Origin: Bacteroides sp. GM023
GTDB taxonomy: Bacteria > Bacteroidota > Bacteroidia > Bacteroidales > Bacteroidaceae
Length of the DNA: 64,000 nt
Reading direction: 5' to 3'
Assembly: GCF_014750685.1 (NCBI RefSeq)
Contig: NZ_JAAXGE010000001.1
Coordinates: 1 to 64,000, forward strand
Part shown: in pieces, positions 18,840-28,217 of the stretch
Position numbering within the stretch: the stretch's first letter is position 1
Layout: every line of letters starts with the position of its first letter
The notes under the pieces: model-generated
Told to the model about the DNA's origin: nothing
The model's database searches: none
Seen by the model: the letters and a program-made list of their open reading frames with translations, nothing else
Position numbers and translations under genes: made by a program

Positions 18840-20147
18840 ATGAAAACACGTTTTCTTTCTATCTTTTTATTGCTCGCTATGGGCATGAGTACATTTGCTC
18901 AGTCTTCTTCTTATCAACCTACCGAAGAGAATCTGAAAGCACGTCAGGAATTTCAGGACAATAAGTTTGGTGTTTTCCTTCATTGGGGACTGTATGCCAT
19001 GTTGGCTACCGGTGAGTGGACTATGACAAACCATAATCTGAATTATAAAGAATATGCCAAACTGGCAGGTGGATTCTACCCTTCCAAGTTTGATGCCGAT
19101 AAATGGGTGGAGGCTATCAAGGCTTCGGGAGCGAAATATATCTGTTTCACTACCCGCCATCACGAAGGCTTTTCTATGTTCGACACCAAGTATTCGGACT
19201 ATAATGTAGTCAAGGCAACTCCTTTCAAAAGAGATATTGTGAAGGAATTGGCAGCTGCTTGCGCAAAGCATGGAATCAAGCTTCATTTCTATTATTCACA
19301 CCTCGACTGGGCGCGTGAAGATTATCCCTGGGGACGTACAGGACGCGGAACGGGACGTACAAATCCGCAGGGTGACTGGAAAAGCTATTATCAATTCATG
19401 AATAACCAGTTGACGGAATTATTGACGAATTACGGGCCGGTAGGTGCTATTTGGTTCGATGGATGGTGGGACCAGGACCAAAACAAGTCATTTAATTGGG
19501 AATTGCCCGAACAATATGCATTGATTCATAAGCTGCAACCGGGATGCCTGATAGGTAATAACCATCATCAGACGCCTTTTGCGGGTGAAGATATTCAGAT
19601 TTTCGAACGTGACCTGCCCGGTGAAAATTCGGCAGGACTTTCGGGACAGGATGTAAGCCACCTGCCTTTGGAGACTTGCGAAACGATGAATGGTATGTGG
19701 GGATATAAGATTACTGACCCCAATTATAAATCGACTAAGACATTGATTCATTATTTGGTGAAGGCTGCCGGTAAGGATGCTAATCTACTGATGAATATCG
19801 GCCCTCAGCCCGATGGAGAGCTTCCGGCGGTGGCAGTAGAACGTTTGGCGGAGATGGGAGAGTGGATGAAGCAGTTTGGCGAAACCATTTATGGAACACG
19901 TGGCGGTGCAGTTGCCCCGCATGACTGGGGAGTGACAACGCAGAAGGGGAATAAACTCTATGTGCATATCCTCAATCTGAAAGATAAAGCGCTGTTTTTA
20001 CCTTTGGCAGATAAGAAGGTGAAGAAAGCGGTGTTGTTCAAAGACCAGTCACCGGTTCGCTTTACCAAGACGAAAGCAGGTGTTTTGCTGGAGTTTGCCG
20101 ATGTGCCGAAAGATATTGACTATGTGGTAGAACTTACAATTGACTAA
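18840..20147 (+). CDS. GH29 alpha-L-fucosidase, secreted
   Basis: 435 residues with a signal peptide (MKTRFLSIFLLLAMGMSTFAQ). The GH29 barrel is evident: FGVFLHWGLYAMLATGEW, KYICFTTRHHEGFSMF and GAIWFDGWWDQD, in which the Asp of WFDGWW is the expected catalytic nucleophile. NLLMNIGPQPDGELP lies near the end of the barrel. It removes terminal L-fucose from host or dietary glycans in the periplasm. It is a single gene flanked by terminators and is not in a SusCD locus here. Confidence 0.92.
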   Translation: MKTRFLSIFLLLAMGMSTFAQSSSYQPTEENLKARQEFQDNKFGVFLHWGLYAMLATGEWTMTNHNLNYKEYAKLAGGFYPSKFDADKWVEAIKASGAKYICFTTRHHEGFSMFDTKYSDYNVVKATPFKRDIVKELAAACAKHGIKLHFYYSHLDWAREDYPWGRTGRGTGRTNPQGDWKSYYQFMNNQLTELLTNYGPVGAIWFDGWWDQDQNKSFNWELPEQYALIHKLQPGCLIGNNHHQTPFAGEDIQIFERDLPGENSAGLSGQDVSHLPLETCETMNGMWGYKITDPNYKSTKTLIHYLVKAAGKDANLLMNIGPQPDGELPAVAVERLAEMGEWMKQFGETIYGTRGGAVAPHDWGVTTQKGNKLYVHILNLKDKALFLPLADKKVKKAVLFKDQSPVRFTKTKAGVLLEFADVPKDIDYVVELTID

Positions 20148-20174
20148 TTTTTAGCTAATTCTTCATAAAAGCAG

Positions 20175-20206
20175 GGGGAAACTATTCTGACATTGATAGT
20201 TTCCCC
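20175..20206 (+). terminator. Terminator after the fucosidase
   Basis: GGGGAAACTAT (20175-20185) pairs perfectly with ATAGTTTCCCC (20196-20206), 28 nt after the stop codon. Confidence 0.75.
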
Positions 20207-20266
20207 TTACTTTTGGCAAACAATTTGTTTATATAGATAGTGAGTAATAATTAAAATGAAAAGTAT

Positions 20267-20947
20267 ATGATGTCTTATTGGGTATTATTTATTGGAATTG
20301 CCGTAGTAAGTTGGTTGGTACAGATGAATTTGCAGAACAAGTTCAAGAAGTACTCCAAGATTCCTACCGGGAATGGCATGGCAGGACGCGACGTAGCTTT
20401 AAAGATGTTGCATGACAATGGAATTTATGATGTACAGGTTACACATACACCGGGTCAGTTGACCGACCACTACAATCCCACTAATAAAACAGTGAATTTG
20501 AGTGAAGGGGTCTATGAAAGTAATAGTATAATGGCGGCTGCCGTAGCAGCCCATGAATGTGGACACGCTGTGCAGCATGCACGTATGTATGCTCCATTGA
20601 AAATGCGTAGTGCGTTGGTTCCGGTTGTGAACTTTGCGTCTTCCATTATGACATGGGTTCTGTTGGGTGGTATCTTGATGATAAACTCTTTTCCGCAATT
20701 ATTGTGGGCGGGTATTATCCTGTTTGCTATGACTACACTGTTCAGCTTTATCACGCTGCCGGTGGAAATCAATGCAAGTAAACGTGCACTCGTTTGGTTG
20801 AGTTCATCCGGCATTACCAATTCACGCAATCATGCGCAGGCTGAAGATGCTCTCCGCTCTGCTGCTTATACGTATGTAGTTGCTGCATTAGGTTCATTGG
20901 CTACGTTGGTTTACTACATCATGATTGCAATGGGTAGAAGAAACTAA
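20267..20947 (+). CDS. YugP-type membrane zinc metallopeptidase
   Basis: 226 residues. An N-terminal membrane helix (WVLFIGIAVVSWLVQM) precedes a catalytic HExxH site in AAAVAAHECGHAVQHA (near 95-105). Two or three further membrane helices follow (SIMTWVLLGGILMI, LLWAGIILFAMTTLF and a C-terminal one). This matches the YugP/DUF neutral zinc metallopeptidase family. Its substrate is unknown; a role in membrane-protein quality control is a guess. Confidence 0.88.
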   Translation: MMSYWVLFIGIAVVSWLVQMNLQNKFKKYSKIPTGNGMAGRDVALKMLHDNGIYDVQVTHTPGQLTDHYNPTNKTVNLSEGVYESNSIMAAAVAAHECGHAVQHARMYAPLKMRSALVPVVNFASSIMTWVLLGGILMINSFPQLLWAGIILFAMTTLFSFITLPVEINASKRALVWLSSSGITNSRNHAQAEDALRSAAYTYVVAALGSLATLVYYIMIAMGRRN

Positions 20948-21000
20948 GAAATGAAAAGGGGGAACGCAGATTTGCGGGACTTCTGACATTAGAATATAAA

Positions 21001-21095
21001 GGGGCTGTGTCAAAACTCCCCTTTTAACGAAATCATCCTCGCCACAGATTGTTGTAGCGAGGATGTTTTTTTATTTATAGGGGTTTTGAAACACT
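21001..21095. repeat. MITE-like element with bidirectional terminator
   Basis: The left edge GTGTCAAAACTCCCC resembles the reverse complement of the right edge (GTGTTTCAAAACCCC), giving imperfect terminal inverted repeats around 90 nt. Inside, CATCCTCGC (21034-21042) pairs with GCGAGGATG (21057-21065), followed by seven T residues. It sits between the convergent metallopeptidase and YD-protein genes. The terminator is well supported; mobile origin is only suggested by the ends. Confidence 0.5.
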
Positions 21096-21119
21096 CTCTT
21101 TTTTGGTATAAGCTCTTAT

Positions 21120-22715
21120 TTATTCGTAATACGTATATTCACGCTCTTCGTATAGCACGGGTTTGTCATCAATAAATTTGATTCTCTTCTTCCAGTTACC
21201 ATACTTGTCATTATAGAATTTATATACGAATTTTGCAGGCGGTTCGTTGTTCATTGTTTCCGTGCCGGAAATAACTTCGCCACGAGTACTGTATTGATAG
21301 GTATAATGACGCTCATTTCCGGGAGCGCCGATTTTCTCTTCCACAACTCTTCCACGGGCATTCCATATGCGTCTGAGGGGCTCATATTCTGTTCCTTTGG
21401 CTTCTGCCGGAGCTACCAGCACTTCTTTAATCATCAGATTTCCATACGGGTCATACTGATTACGGATGTCGCTGTATCTTGAACCATCTTGATTGAAACA
21501 CAGTTCTGCGGTGCAATTCCCCTCTCCGTCATAGCGGAAAATGGTTTTGCGTTGCATTTCTCCATTGGCATCCATCAATGCTTTGCTTTTTAATCTGCCC
21601 TCATCATCGTAATACATTTGGTCGGTACTCTCTATCTTGCCAGCGGTTGATTTATGTATTTCTTTCTCGATGTAACCGTTAGCATCATATACATATTCAG
21701 TGCTACCTTCTGGAACACCGGCATCCGAAAAATGACTGGTGGCTGTTATTCGCCCGTCCTTGTCAAATTTGTGAATAAAGAAAGTTCCTTTTTTCTGTCC
21801 TCTGTTGATGATGTCCGGTCCATTAGGGAGTGCTATGTATGAGGCCTGATACACAGACTTTACTTTTCCCTGAAGTAACAGCTTCTTGCAGTCGGTATCA
21901 TCCTGTCCGGCATACTCAATGTGGCGCATGACAATAAATTCGGGAGTAGCCCCGTTATATTCCATACGTTTTATCCAGTTGCCATACATATCATAGGCGG
22001 TATCCACTCTTTTACTTCGCGGGGCATTATATCTCTCGAATACGCTTCCTTCCGAGTAGAGTTTCAAGGGTATCGTATCTCTTTTAAGTAATTTCCGGTT
22101 ACCGGGATTCCCGTTTTTATTCAGCGTACTTTCTTCGATCACTTCTGTCACTTGTCCCTGGTCGTCATAGAAGATATTCACTGTTTCCTGATAGGATGTC
22201 ACTAGTTGGTCTTTCATACGGATGCTAGTTCCTTGGTGGATTCGTTGTACCACTAATCCCGCTTCGTTGCGTATAATGCTGTCTATGCCCACAACCTTTT
22301 GTTCAGGATTCAGGTGGTGCTTCCCGTTCCTTCTTCCTGATGAATCATAGTAGTATTGATAGACATCCGTAATTCCGCCTTGCTTGATGGATGCTATGAT
22401 TTCTTCTTTCACATGACCGTCTTTGTCATAAACGTAAATGATTTTTTTATCGGCACTGCCATCCGGCTTTAATGAGTTTTCTGCTATTTTTCTTCCGAGA
22501 CGGTTGTATCTCACGAAATGTATTTGGTCTACGATAGCGCCTGGCGTCCATGCTGTATCCTTTTGCACCGCCCGATGAACGGTTGTACGTGTACTTTTGA
22601 AAGGTGGAGCATCCTGAACCTTATTTTGTGCCAGTGTCGGTGCTGTTATCAGCGAAGCAACCGTGAAAAGAATAGGTATTGCCCGCATCGGGTGAATAAT
22701 AGTGTTGTTCATCAT
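21120..22715 (-). CDS. Secreted YD-repeat-like protein, function unknown
   Basis: 531 residues with a signal peptide (AIPILFTVASLITAPTLAQ). The mature part is a chain of RHS/YD-like units of about 20-30 residues: YDKDGHVKEEI, YYDSSGRRNGK, FYDDQGQVTEV, YDMYGNWIKRM, YDANGYIEKEI, YYDDEGRLKSK, YDGEGNCTAEL and YDPYGNLMIKE. Such repeats form beta-sheet shells or wound strips. There is no toxin domain at the C-terminus, so it is not a standard RHS toxin. The start could also be Met2 or Met10. It is divergent from hisS. Confidence 0.75.
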   Translation of the reverse strand: MMNNTIIHPMRAIPILFTVASLITAPTLAQNKVQDAPPFKSTRTTVHRAVQKDTAWTPGAIVDQIHFVRYNRLGRKIAENSLKPDGSADKKIIYVYDKDGHVKEEIIASIKQGGITDVYQYYYDSSGRRNGKHHLNPEQKVVGIDSIIRNEAGLVVQRIHQGTSIRMKDQLVTSYQETVNIFYDDQGQVTEVIEESTLNKNGNPGNRKLLKRDTIPLKLYSEGSVFERYNAPRSKRVDTAYDMYGNWIKRMEYNGATPEFIVMRHIEYAGQDDTDCKKLLLQGKVKSVYQASYIALPNGPDIINRGQKKGTFFIHKFDKDGRITATSHFSDAGVPEGSTEYVYDANGYIEKEIHKSTAGKIESTDQMYYDDEGRLKSKALMDANGEMQRKTIFRYDGEGNCTAELCFNQDGSRYSDIRNQYDPYGNLMIKEVLVAPAEAKGTEYEPLRRIWNARGRVVEEKIGAPGNERHYTYQYSTRGEVISGTETMNNEPPAKFVYKFYNDKYGNWKKRIKFIDDKPVLYEEREYTYYE

Positions 22716-22763
22716 ATTAGTGAGTTTTACTGTTTTTGAGCTTCTAATGTCGCTCTTTGTTTA

Positions 22764-22802
22764 GAGAATTTGTATTACTTGTTTGAGAATTTGTATTACT
22801 TG
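22764..22802. repeat. 21-bp-spaced direct repeat between divergent genes
   Basis: The 18-mer GAGAATTTGTATTACTTG occurs at 22764-22781 and again at 22785-22802, exactly 21 bp apart (two helical turns). It lies upstream of the YD-protein gene and near the hisS promoter, so it could be a paired operator. Confidence 0.6.
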
Positions 22803-22859
22803 CGGTACAATATTGATGATTTTTTTAGATATATGCAAGCGTTGCTCGGAAATTTGCAG

Positions 22860-22867
22860 TAAATTTG
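22860..22867 (+). promoter_or_regulatory. -7 box for hisS
   Basis: TAAATTTG followed by CGC fits the TAnnTTTG element, 28 nt before the hisS start. The -33 element is not clear. Confidence 0.5.
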
Positions 22868-22895
22868 CGCAATTAAAATTATAAACAGTAATATT

Positions 22896-24260
22896 ATGGC
22901 AGCAAAACCAAGTATTCCTAAAGGAACTCGTGACTTTTCGCCGGTAGAGATGGCGAAGCGTAATTATATATTCAATACGATTCGTGACGTATATCATTTG
23001 TATGGATTCCAGCAGATAGAGACTCCTTCGATGGAGATGCTTTCTACGTTGATGGGAAAGTACGGCGATGAAGGGGATAAACTACTCTTTAAGATTCAGA
23101 ATTCAGGAGATTACTTTTCCGGGATTACTGACGAAGAGCTGTTGAGCCGCAATGCTGCCAAGTTGGCAAGTAAGTTTTGTGAGAAAGGGTTGCGTTATGA
23201 CTTGACAGTGCCTTTTGCACGTTACGTAGTGATGCATCGTGATGAAATCACTTTTCCGTTCAAACGTTATCAGATTCAACCGGTATGGCGTGCCGACCGT
23301 CCGCAGAAAGGACGTTATCGTGAATTTTATCAATGTGACGCGGATGTGGTAGGCAGTGATTCTTTGTTGAATGAAGTAGAGTTGATGCAGATTGTTGATA
23401 CGGTATTCAGCCGTTTCAATATCCGTGTATGCATTAAGATTAATAACCGCAAGATTCTTTCCGGTATTGCTGAAATTATAGGCGAATCGGATAAGATTGT
23501 CGATATAACCGTTGCCATAGATAAACTGGATAAGATTGGTTTGGATAACGTCAATGCCGAGTTGAAAGACAAAGGTATCAGTGATGAGGCTATTGCCAAG
23601 TTGCAGCCGATTATTCTTCTTAGCGGAACGAATACGGAAAAACTGGCCACATTGAAGAATGTATTATCTGCCAGTGAAGTGGGAATGAAGGGAGTGGAAG
23701 AAAGCGAATTTATTCTGAATACATTGTCAGCAATGGGACTGAAGAATGAAATCGAACTTGACCTGACTTTGGCTCGCGGACTGAACTACTACACAGGTGC
23801 TATTTTTGAAGTAAAAGCACTGGATGTGCAAATCGGCAGTATCACAGGTGGCGGCCGTTATGATAACCTGACCGGTGTGTTCGGTATGGCAGGAGTATCG
23901 GGTGTCGGTATCTCTTTCGGTGCGGACCGTATTTTCGATGTATTGAACCAGCTCGAACTTTACCCGAAAGAAGCTGTGAACGGAACAGAAGTTCTATTTA
24001 TCAACTTCGGCGAAAAGGAAGCTGCCTTCTCTATGGGAATCCTGGCTAAAGTACGCGCGGCAGGTATTCGTGCGGAGATTTTCCCGGATGCTGCCAAGAT
24101 GAAGAAACAGATGAGCTACGCTAATGCAAAGAACATTCCGTTTGTTGCTATCGTAGGCGAAAACGAGATGAACGAGGGCAAAGCAATGCTGAAGAATATG
24201 GAGACAGGAGAGCAGAACCTTGTTTCGGCTGAAGAATTGATTGCTGCTGTGAAGAAATAA
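22896..24260 (+). CDS. hisS: Histidyl-tRNA synthetase
   Basis: Class II aminoacyl-tRNA synthetase, 454 residues. GTRDFSP opens the catalytic domain, [20 protein letters not shown] is motif 2, [14 protein letters not shown] is the histidine-binding loop and GGGRYDNL with [11 protein letters not shown] is motif 3. The last 90 or so residues are the anticodon-binding domain ([17 protein letters not shown] onward). It is a single gene ending in a bidirectional terminator. Confidence 0.96.
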   Translation: MAAKPSIPKGTRDFSPVEMAKRNYIFNTIRDVYHLYGFQQIETPSMEMLSTLMGKYGDEGDKLLFKIQNSGDYFSGITDEELLSRNAAKLASKFCEKGLRYDLTVPFARYVVMHRDEITFPFKRYQIQPVWRADRPQKGRYREFYQCDADVVGSDSLLNEVELMQIVDTVFSRFNIRVCIKINNRKILSGIAEIIGESDKIVDITVAIDKLDKIGLDNVNAELKDKGISDEAIAKLQPIILLSGTNTEKLATLKNVLSASEVGMKGVEESEFILNTLSAMGLKNEIELDLTLARGLNYYTGAIFEVKALDVQIGSITGGGRYDNLTGVFGMAGVSGVGISFGADRIFDVLNQLELYPKEAVNGTEVLFINFGEKEAAFSMGILAKVRAAGIRAEIFPDAAKMKKQMSYANAKNIPFVAIVGENEMNEGKAMLKNMETGEQNLVSAEELIAAVKK

Positions 24261-24291
24261 GCAGAGCTAATAGATAAATAAGGATATAATA

Positions 24292-24327
24292 AAAGGTGTC
24301 GTTGACTTTAGAATCAGCGACACCTTT
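24292..24327. terminator. Bidirectional terminator, hisS / S9 peptidase
   Basis: AAAGGTGTCG (24292-24301) pairs perfectly with CGACACCTTT (24318-24327). A residues on one side and T residues on the other let it work for both convergent genes. Confidence 0.8.
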
Positions 24328-24338
24328 CTTATTTTAGA

Positions 24339-26891
24339 TTATAAATGACGTTCCGGATACAACTCATTCCACCATTCGGGACGGTCTTGCAGCCAGCGTG
24401 AGAACCAAGCCATGATAGAATTGTGCCATTTGATACGCTTATCGTAGTCAGAAATGAAATGGTTTTCACCATCTACTGTGATAAATTCTACCGTCTTACC
24501 TAATATCTTCAGTGCATTGAAAAGCTGAATACTTTCCCCGATAGGTACATTCGTGTCGGCAGTGCCATGCAGTAATAACAACGGAGTGTTAATCTTATCG
24601 GCATTGAACAGAGAACCTTGTTTGGTGAACAGTTCAGGATTCTTCCAGGGATAGCTGTCGGCAGCCGCAATCGCATTGTATGAATAGCCCCAGTAACCTT
24701 CTCCCCAATAGCTGGTTACATCACTGATACCTGCATGAGATACGGCGGCAGCGAAAATATCGGTTTGAGTCTGCAAGTATTGAGTCATGAATCCACCATA
24801 AGAAGCACCGATACATCCGATTCGTTTCGCATTCACAAACGAGTGTTCTTTGCAGAATTGTTTCGTTCCTTCGATAATATCATCGGCAGTACGTTTTCCC
24901 CAGGCATTGACGTGGCGTGCGGAAAACTCTTGTCCGAAGCCGATAGTACCGCTAGGCTGAATGACATATACTACATAATCACGTGAAGCGAACAGTTGTG
25001 CGCAGTATGGACTTCCGATGCCACGTGTCGTAGGAGTGGTTCCACCATAATAATAGACAATCATGGGATACTTCTTATTCGGGTCGAAGTCGGGTGGGAG
25101 ACACACTTTTCCGGTGATAACCGTTCCGTCTGAAGCGGTGAAGTTCCAGGGTTCTGTTTTGCCTAATTCTATTTTATTCAAAATCGGTTTCATCGGGTCG
25201 GACAGCAGGCGGGAAGTCTTTTTCTTTATATCGTATAGATAGGCAACCCCTGAACTTGTATCCGATTGACCGATATAGGCGGCAATAGCCGGATTATATT
25301 CTGATAAGCTGAAAGCGCTGATAACATCCTCTTCCAAGTTCAGCTTCTCGAAGTTTCCGTTTTTCGGAGAATAGCGGTAAATGTTCTTGCAGTCGCCATC
25401 GTCCGTGTTGAAGTAGATGCATCCGTCTCCGCGATTCCATTGAAGCGGACTTACGGTAGGGTTGAAGTCTTTGGTTATCGGCTGTATTTTGCGGGTAGCC
25501 AAGTCCATGATAAAGGCTTGCGTATCGAAATCATTAGCTATGGGATGATTGCCGCAATTCTTACCGATACCGCCGAATGCTTCGGGACTTGCGGTCAGTA
25601 ACAACTGTTTTCCGTCCGGTGAATAGCTGGCACCACCCAGGAATCTTTCGTTCTGGAAAAGAGTATCTACTTTCAGAGTCTCCAAATCTACGATATAGAG
25701 AGAAGATAGGGAGAAAGGACGTTGAGTGATATTTTCTTTGGAAGTGCTGTATATCATATACTTCCCGTCAGGAGAAATATCCTGTAAGTAAGTACTGTGA
25801 TTTCCATAAGTCAGCCGTTCGGAAACTCCGTTGGCTATGTCATACTTAGCCAGGAAACTGCGTCCCCGGGTATTAGGAATACGGTCTGCCGGACTTACAA
25901 TACGGCGGAGAGCACCTTCTTCCTTTTCCCCTTCTTCCCTGGGATAGTAAATGAGGAAGTCTTCATTGGGCGACCAGGTGAAACCTTGTTCGGGTATTCC
26001 TTTTAAAATCACTTCTTCTTGAAGGGTAGCGGGATTGAGGGCGATTACGTCATTTCCGCTTAGTGCCGTAACAGTATAATACAACTTGTCGCTTTTCGGC
26101 ATCCATCGCATACCGTCTCTTGCGTTGTCCAAAAGAACCTTTCCGGTTTTTAAGTCGCTGAGCTGGCAATACGTGCGTGAACGTTTGGCAGAATGATTAT
26201 CCCAATAGCGGGTTAATAAATACTTCCCGCTGGGAGAAATGGCGACAGAGATTGTCCGGTTTCCATACACAGTATTGTCGAGTGAGAAGCGTTGCTTGAC
26301 ATCGGGAGTAAGCGTGCAGGCGATTTCCTTGAATTTATCATCTTTAATCAATTCGCATTTCAGGGTAGGAGCTACTTTGTCTTCCGAAGCGGAAAGCAGT
26401 TTGAAAGTAATTTCATAATCGCGTTCCGGCTCCATAGTGATGGCTATTTCGCGGGATGAAGCGGAAGTTATACTGTCTTCGGCAGCATCTTTCGTCTGCT
26501 TGGAAACTCCGTCGATAAACATTTCCCAACGGACGGGAGAAGTAACTTTCAGTTTTCCTTTCAGGAAATGTTCTGCACGTATTTGTGTTTTAAACAAGTA
26601 GAGCTTATTGTTTTGCTCTGCTTTTTCCAAACTTAGATAGCCTGCCGTATCGACAGTCAATGTTTGCATCTGTGCGTCCGGTAAGTCCAGTACTACCGGA
26701 GTTTTGAGCAACATCTTTACAGAATGTTTTTCTCCTTTCGGGTTAATGCTGTCGTTCATAATAGGGGTACGAATTTCGATAGCATTTCTTACTTTGTACT
26801 CTGTCAGTTTCTCTTGTGCCTGTGCTTGGAAAGCAAGCCCGGTTGCCAGAAAAATGGTAAAGACCATTCCTTTCTTTCTCATGTGTTTCAA
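24339..26891 (-). CDS. Secreted S9 (prolyl oligopeptidase-family) peptidase
   Basis: 850 residues with a signal peptide (KGMVFTIFLATGLAFQAQAQ). The N-terminal 550 or so residues include beta-propeller-like WD40/TolB-type blades (SPSGKYLLTRYW, SPDGKYMIYST, SPDGKQLLLTAS). The C-terminal alpha/beta-hydrolase domain has the Ser nucleophile in IGCIGASYGGFMTQY, Asp in LLLLHGTADTNVP and His in DGENHFISD. It is probably a periplasmic dipeptidyl or acylaminoacyl peptidase; exact specificity cannot be assigned. A single gene. Confidence 0.9.
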   Translation of the reverse strand: MKHMRKKGMVFTIFLATGLAFQAQAQEKLTEYKVRNAIEIRTPIMNDSINPKGEKHSVKMLLKTPVVLDLPDAQMQTLTVDTAGYLSLEKAEQNNKLYLFKTQIRAEHFLKGKLKVTSPVRWEMFIDGVSKQTKDAAEDSITSASSREIAITMEPERDYEITFKLLSASEDKVAPTLKCELIKDDKFKEIACTLTPDVKQRFSLDNTVYGNRTISVAISPSGKYLLTRYWDNHSAKRSRTYCQLSDLKTGKVLLDNARDGMRWMPKSDKLYYTVTALSGNDVIALNPATLQEEVILKGIPEQGFTWSPNEDFLIYYPREEGEKEEGALRRIVSPADRIPNTRGRSFLAKYDIANGVSERLTYGNHSTYLQDISPDGKYMIYSTSKENITQRPFSLSSLYIVDLETLKVDTLFQNERFLGGASYSPDGKQLLLTASPEAFGGIGKNCGNHPIANDFDTQAFIMDLATRKIQPITKDFNPTVSPLQWNRGDGCIYFNTDDGDCKNIYRYSPKNGNFEKLNLEEDVISAFSLSEYNPAIAAYIGQSDTSSGVAYLYDIKKKTSRLLSDPMKPILNKIELGKTEPWNFTASDGTVITGKVCLPPDFDPNKKYPMIVYYYGGTTPTTRGIGSPYCAQLFASRDYVVYVIQPSGTIGFGQEFSARHVNAWGKRTADDIIEGTKQFCKEHSFVNAKRIGCIGASYGGFMTQYLQTQTDIFAAAVSHAGISDVTSYWGEGYWGYSYNAIAAADSYPWKNPELFTKQGSLFNADKINTPLLLLHGTADTNVPIGESIQLFNALKILGKTVEFITVDGENHFISDYDKRIKWHNSIMAWFSRWLQDRPEWWNELYPERHL

Positions 26892-26967
26892 GTTAATAAG
26901 GGGTTAATAATAGATTCGGACAAATGTAAGGATTCTGATTTTAGCATACAACTAAATAGCTTCCTTT

Positions 26968-28158
26968 TTAGTATTCTATTTGATTAAGTATTCCATTGAG
27001 ATAAGCAATGGCTACTCCGTAGTTTGTCATGGGAATATGTTGCTCCCGTGCCCGCTCGATACGACTAAGTACATATTTACGATTAAACATACATGCTCCG
27101 CAATGGATAACCAAAGAATAAGGAGTTAAATCTTGAGGGAAATCCGTTCCGCTTACTATGTCGATTGGCAATTTCTCACCGATTTTCTTTCGTAATAAAT
27201 GCGGAAGTTTCACTCTTCCTATATCTTCGGAAAGGGGGGCGTGCGTACAGGCTTCCGCTATCAGTACACGCGACGATTCCGTCAGACTTTCAATAGCGGC
27301 TGCGCTTTCTACATAATAATGAATATCCCCCTTGTATCCGGCAAAGAGAACCGAGAAAGAAGTCAGTTTACTTTCTTCCGGTTTCTGCTCGTAGACGGTC
27401 TTAAAGACTTGTGAATCGGTGATGATTAATTTCGGCGGGCGGGCAAGAGCCTGCAAGGTTTCCGAAAGCTTGTCAGTGGTACAAGTCATTACAAGGCATT
27501 TTTTATCCAGCAGTTCACGGATAGTCTGCACTTGTGGCAAGATAAGCCTGCCTTTAGGCGCCTGAATATCCTGCGGCATGACTAGCAGCACGAGGTCATT
27601 CTCTGCGACAAGTGCTCCGGTGATACTTTGCTGACCGAAGTCTGAAGGAAGTTTTTCAAGAATCGCCTGTCGGATTTCCTCGATTCCTGTCCCTTCTTTT
27701 GCGCTGACAAGCAACGGACGTATGTTGAATTGCTGCTCCATATGTCCAGCTAGCTCAACAGCATTTTCACGAATATCCATCTTATTCAGTATCAGTATAA
27801 CAGGAATATTCTTCTCTTTCAGTTGCTTCCACATTTCGTATTCGCAGGAAAGCGCATCATCTTCACAAAGCAACAAGGCAATATCCGTCTTTTCAATCGC
27901 TTTTAATGTCCGGGCGATACGCATTTCTCCCAGTTCTCCTTCGTCGTCAAATCCCGGAGTATCAATAAAGAGGCAGGGGCCGATACCATGGATTTCCATA
28001 GCCTTGGATACAAGGTCAGTCGTCGTTCCGGCTGTATCCGAGACGATTGCGGTATCCTGTCCTGTCAATGCGTTGATAAGGGAAGACTTGCCACTGTTCC
28101 GTTTACCGAAAAGGGCTATATGAAGTCTGTTGGCATTTAGGGTATCTGTTAAGCTCAT
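26968..28158 (-). CDS. hydF: [FeFe]-hydrogenase maturation GTPase HydF
   Basis: Scaffold that builds the 2Fe subcluster of the H-cluster and delivers it to HydA. 396 residues. The TrmE-like GTPase domain (1-170) has GKRNSGKSSLINAL (P-loop), DTAGTTTD and DTPGFDDEGE. The C-terminal half holds the cluster ligands: CTH in EACTHAPLSED and HCGAC in LVIHCGACMFNRK. It is last in the hydA-hydE-hydG-hydF direction and separated from hydG by 59 nt. Confidence 0.93.
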   Translation of the reverse strand: MSLTDTLNANRLHIALFGKRNSGKSSLINALTGQDTAIVSDTAGTTTDLVSKAMEIHGIGPCLFIDTPGFDDEGELGEMRIARTLKAIEKTDIALLLCEDDALSCEYEMWKQLKEKNIPVILILNKMDIRENAVELAGHMEQQFNIRPLLVSAKEGTGIEEIRQAILEKLPSDFGQQSITGALVAENDLVLLVMPQDIQAPKGRLILPQVQTIRELLDKKCLVMTCTTDKLSETLQALARPPKLIITDSQVFKTVYEQKPEESKLTSFSVLFAGYKGDIHYYVESAAAIESLTESSRVLIAEACTHAPLSEDIGRVKLPHLLRKKIGEKLPIDIVSGTDFPQDLTPYSLVIHCGACMFNRKYVLSRIERAREQHIPMTNYGVAIAYLNGILNQIEY

Positions 28159-28217
28159 ATTCTTTCTATATTTTAATTAGTATCCATCCGCATGGAAATT
28201 TGGCAAGGCACCTTGCC

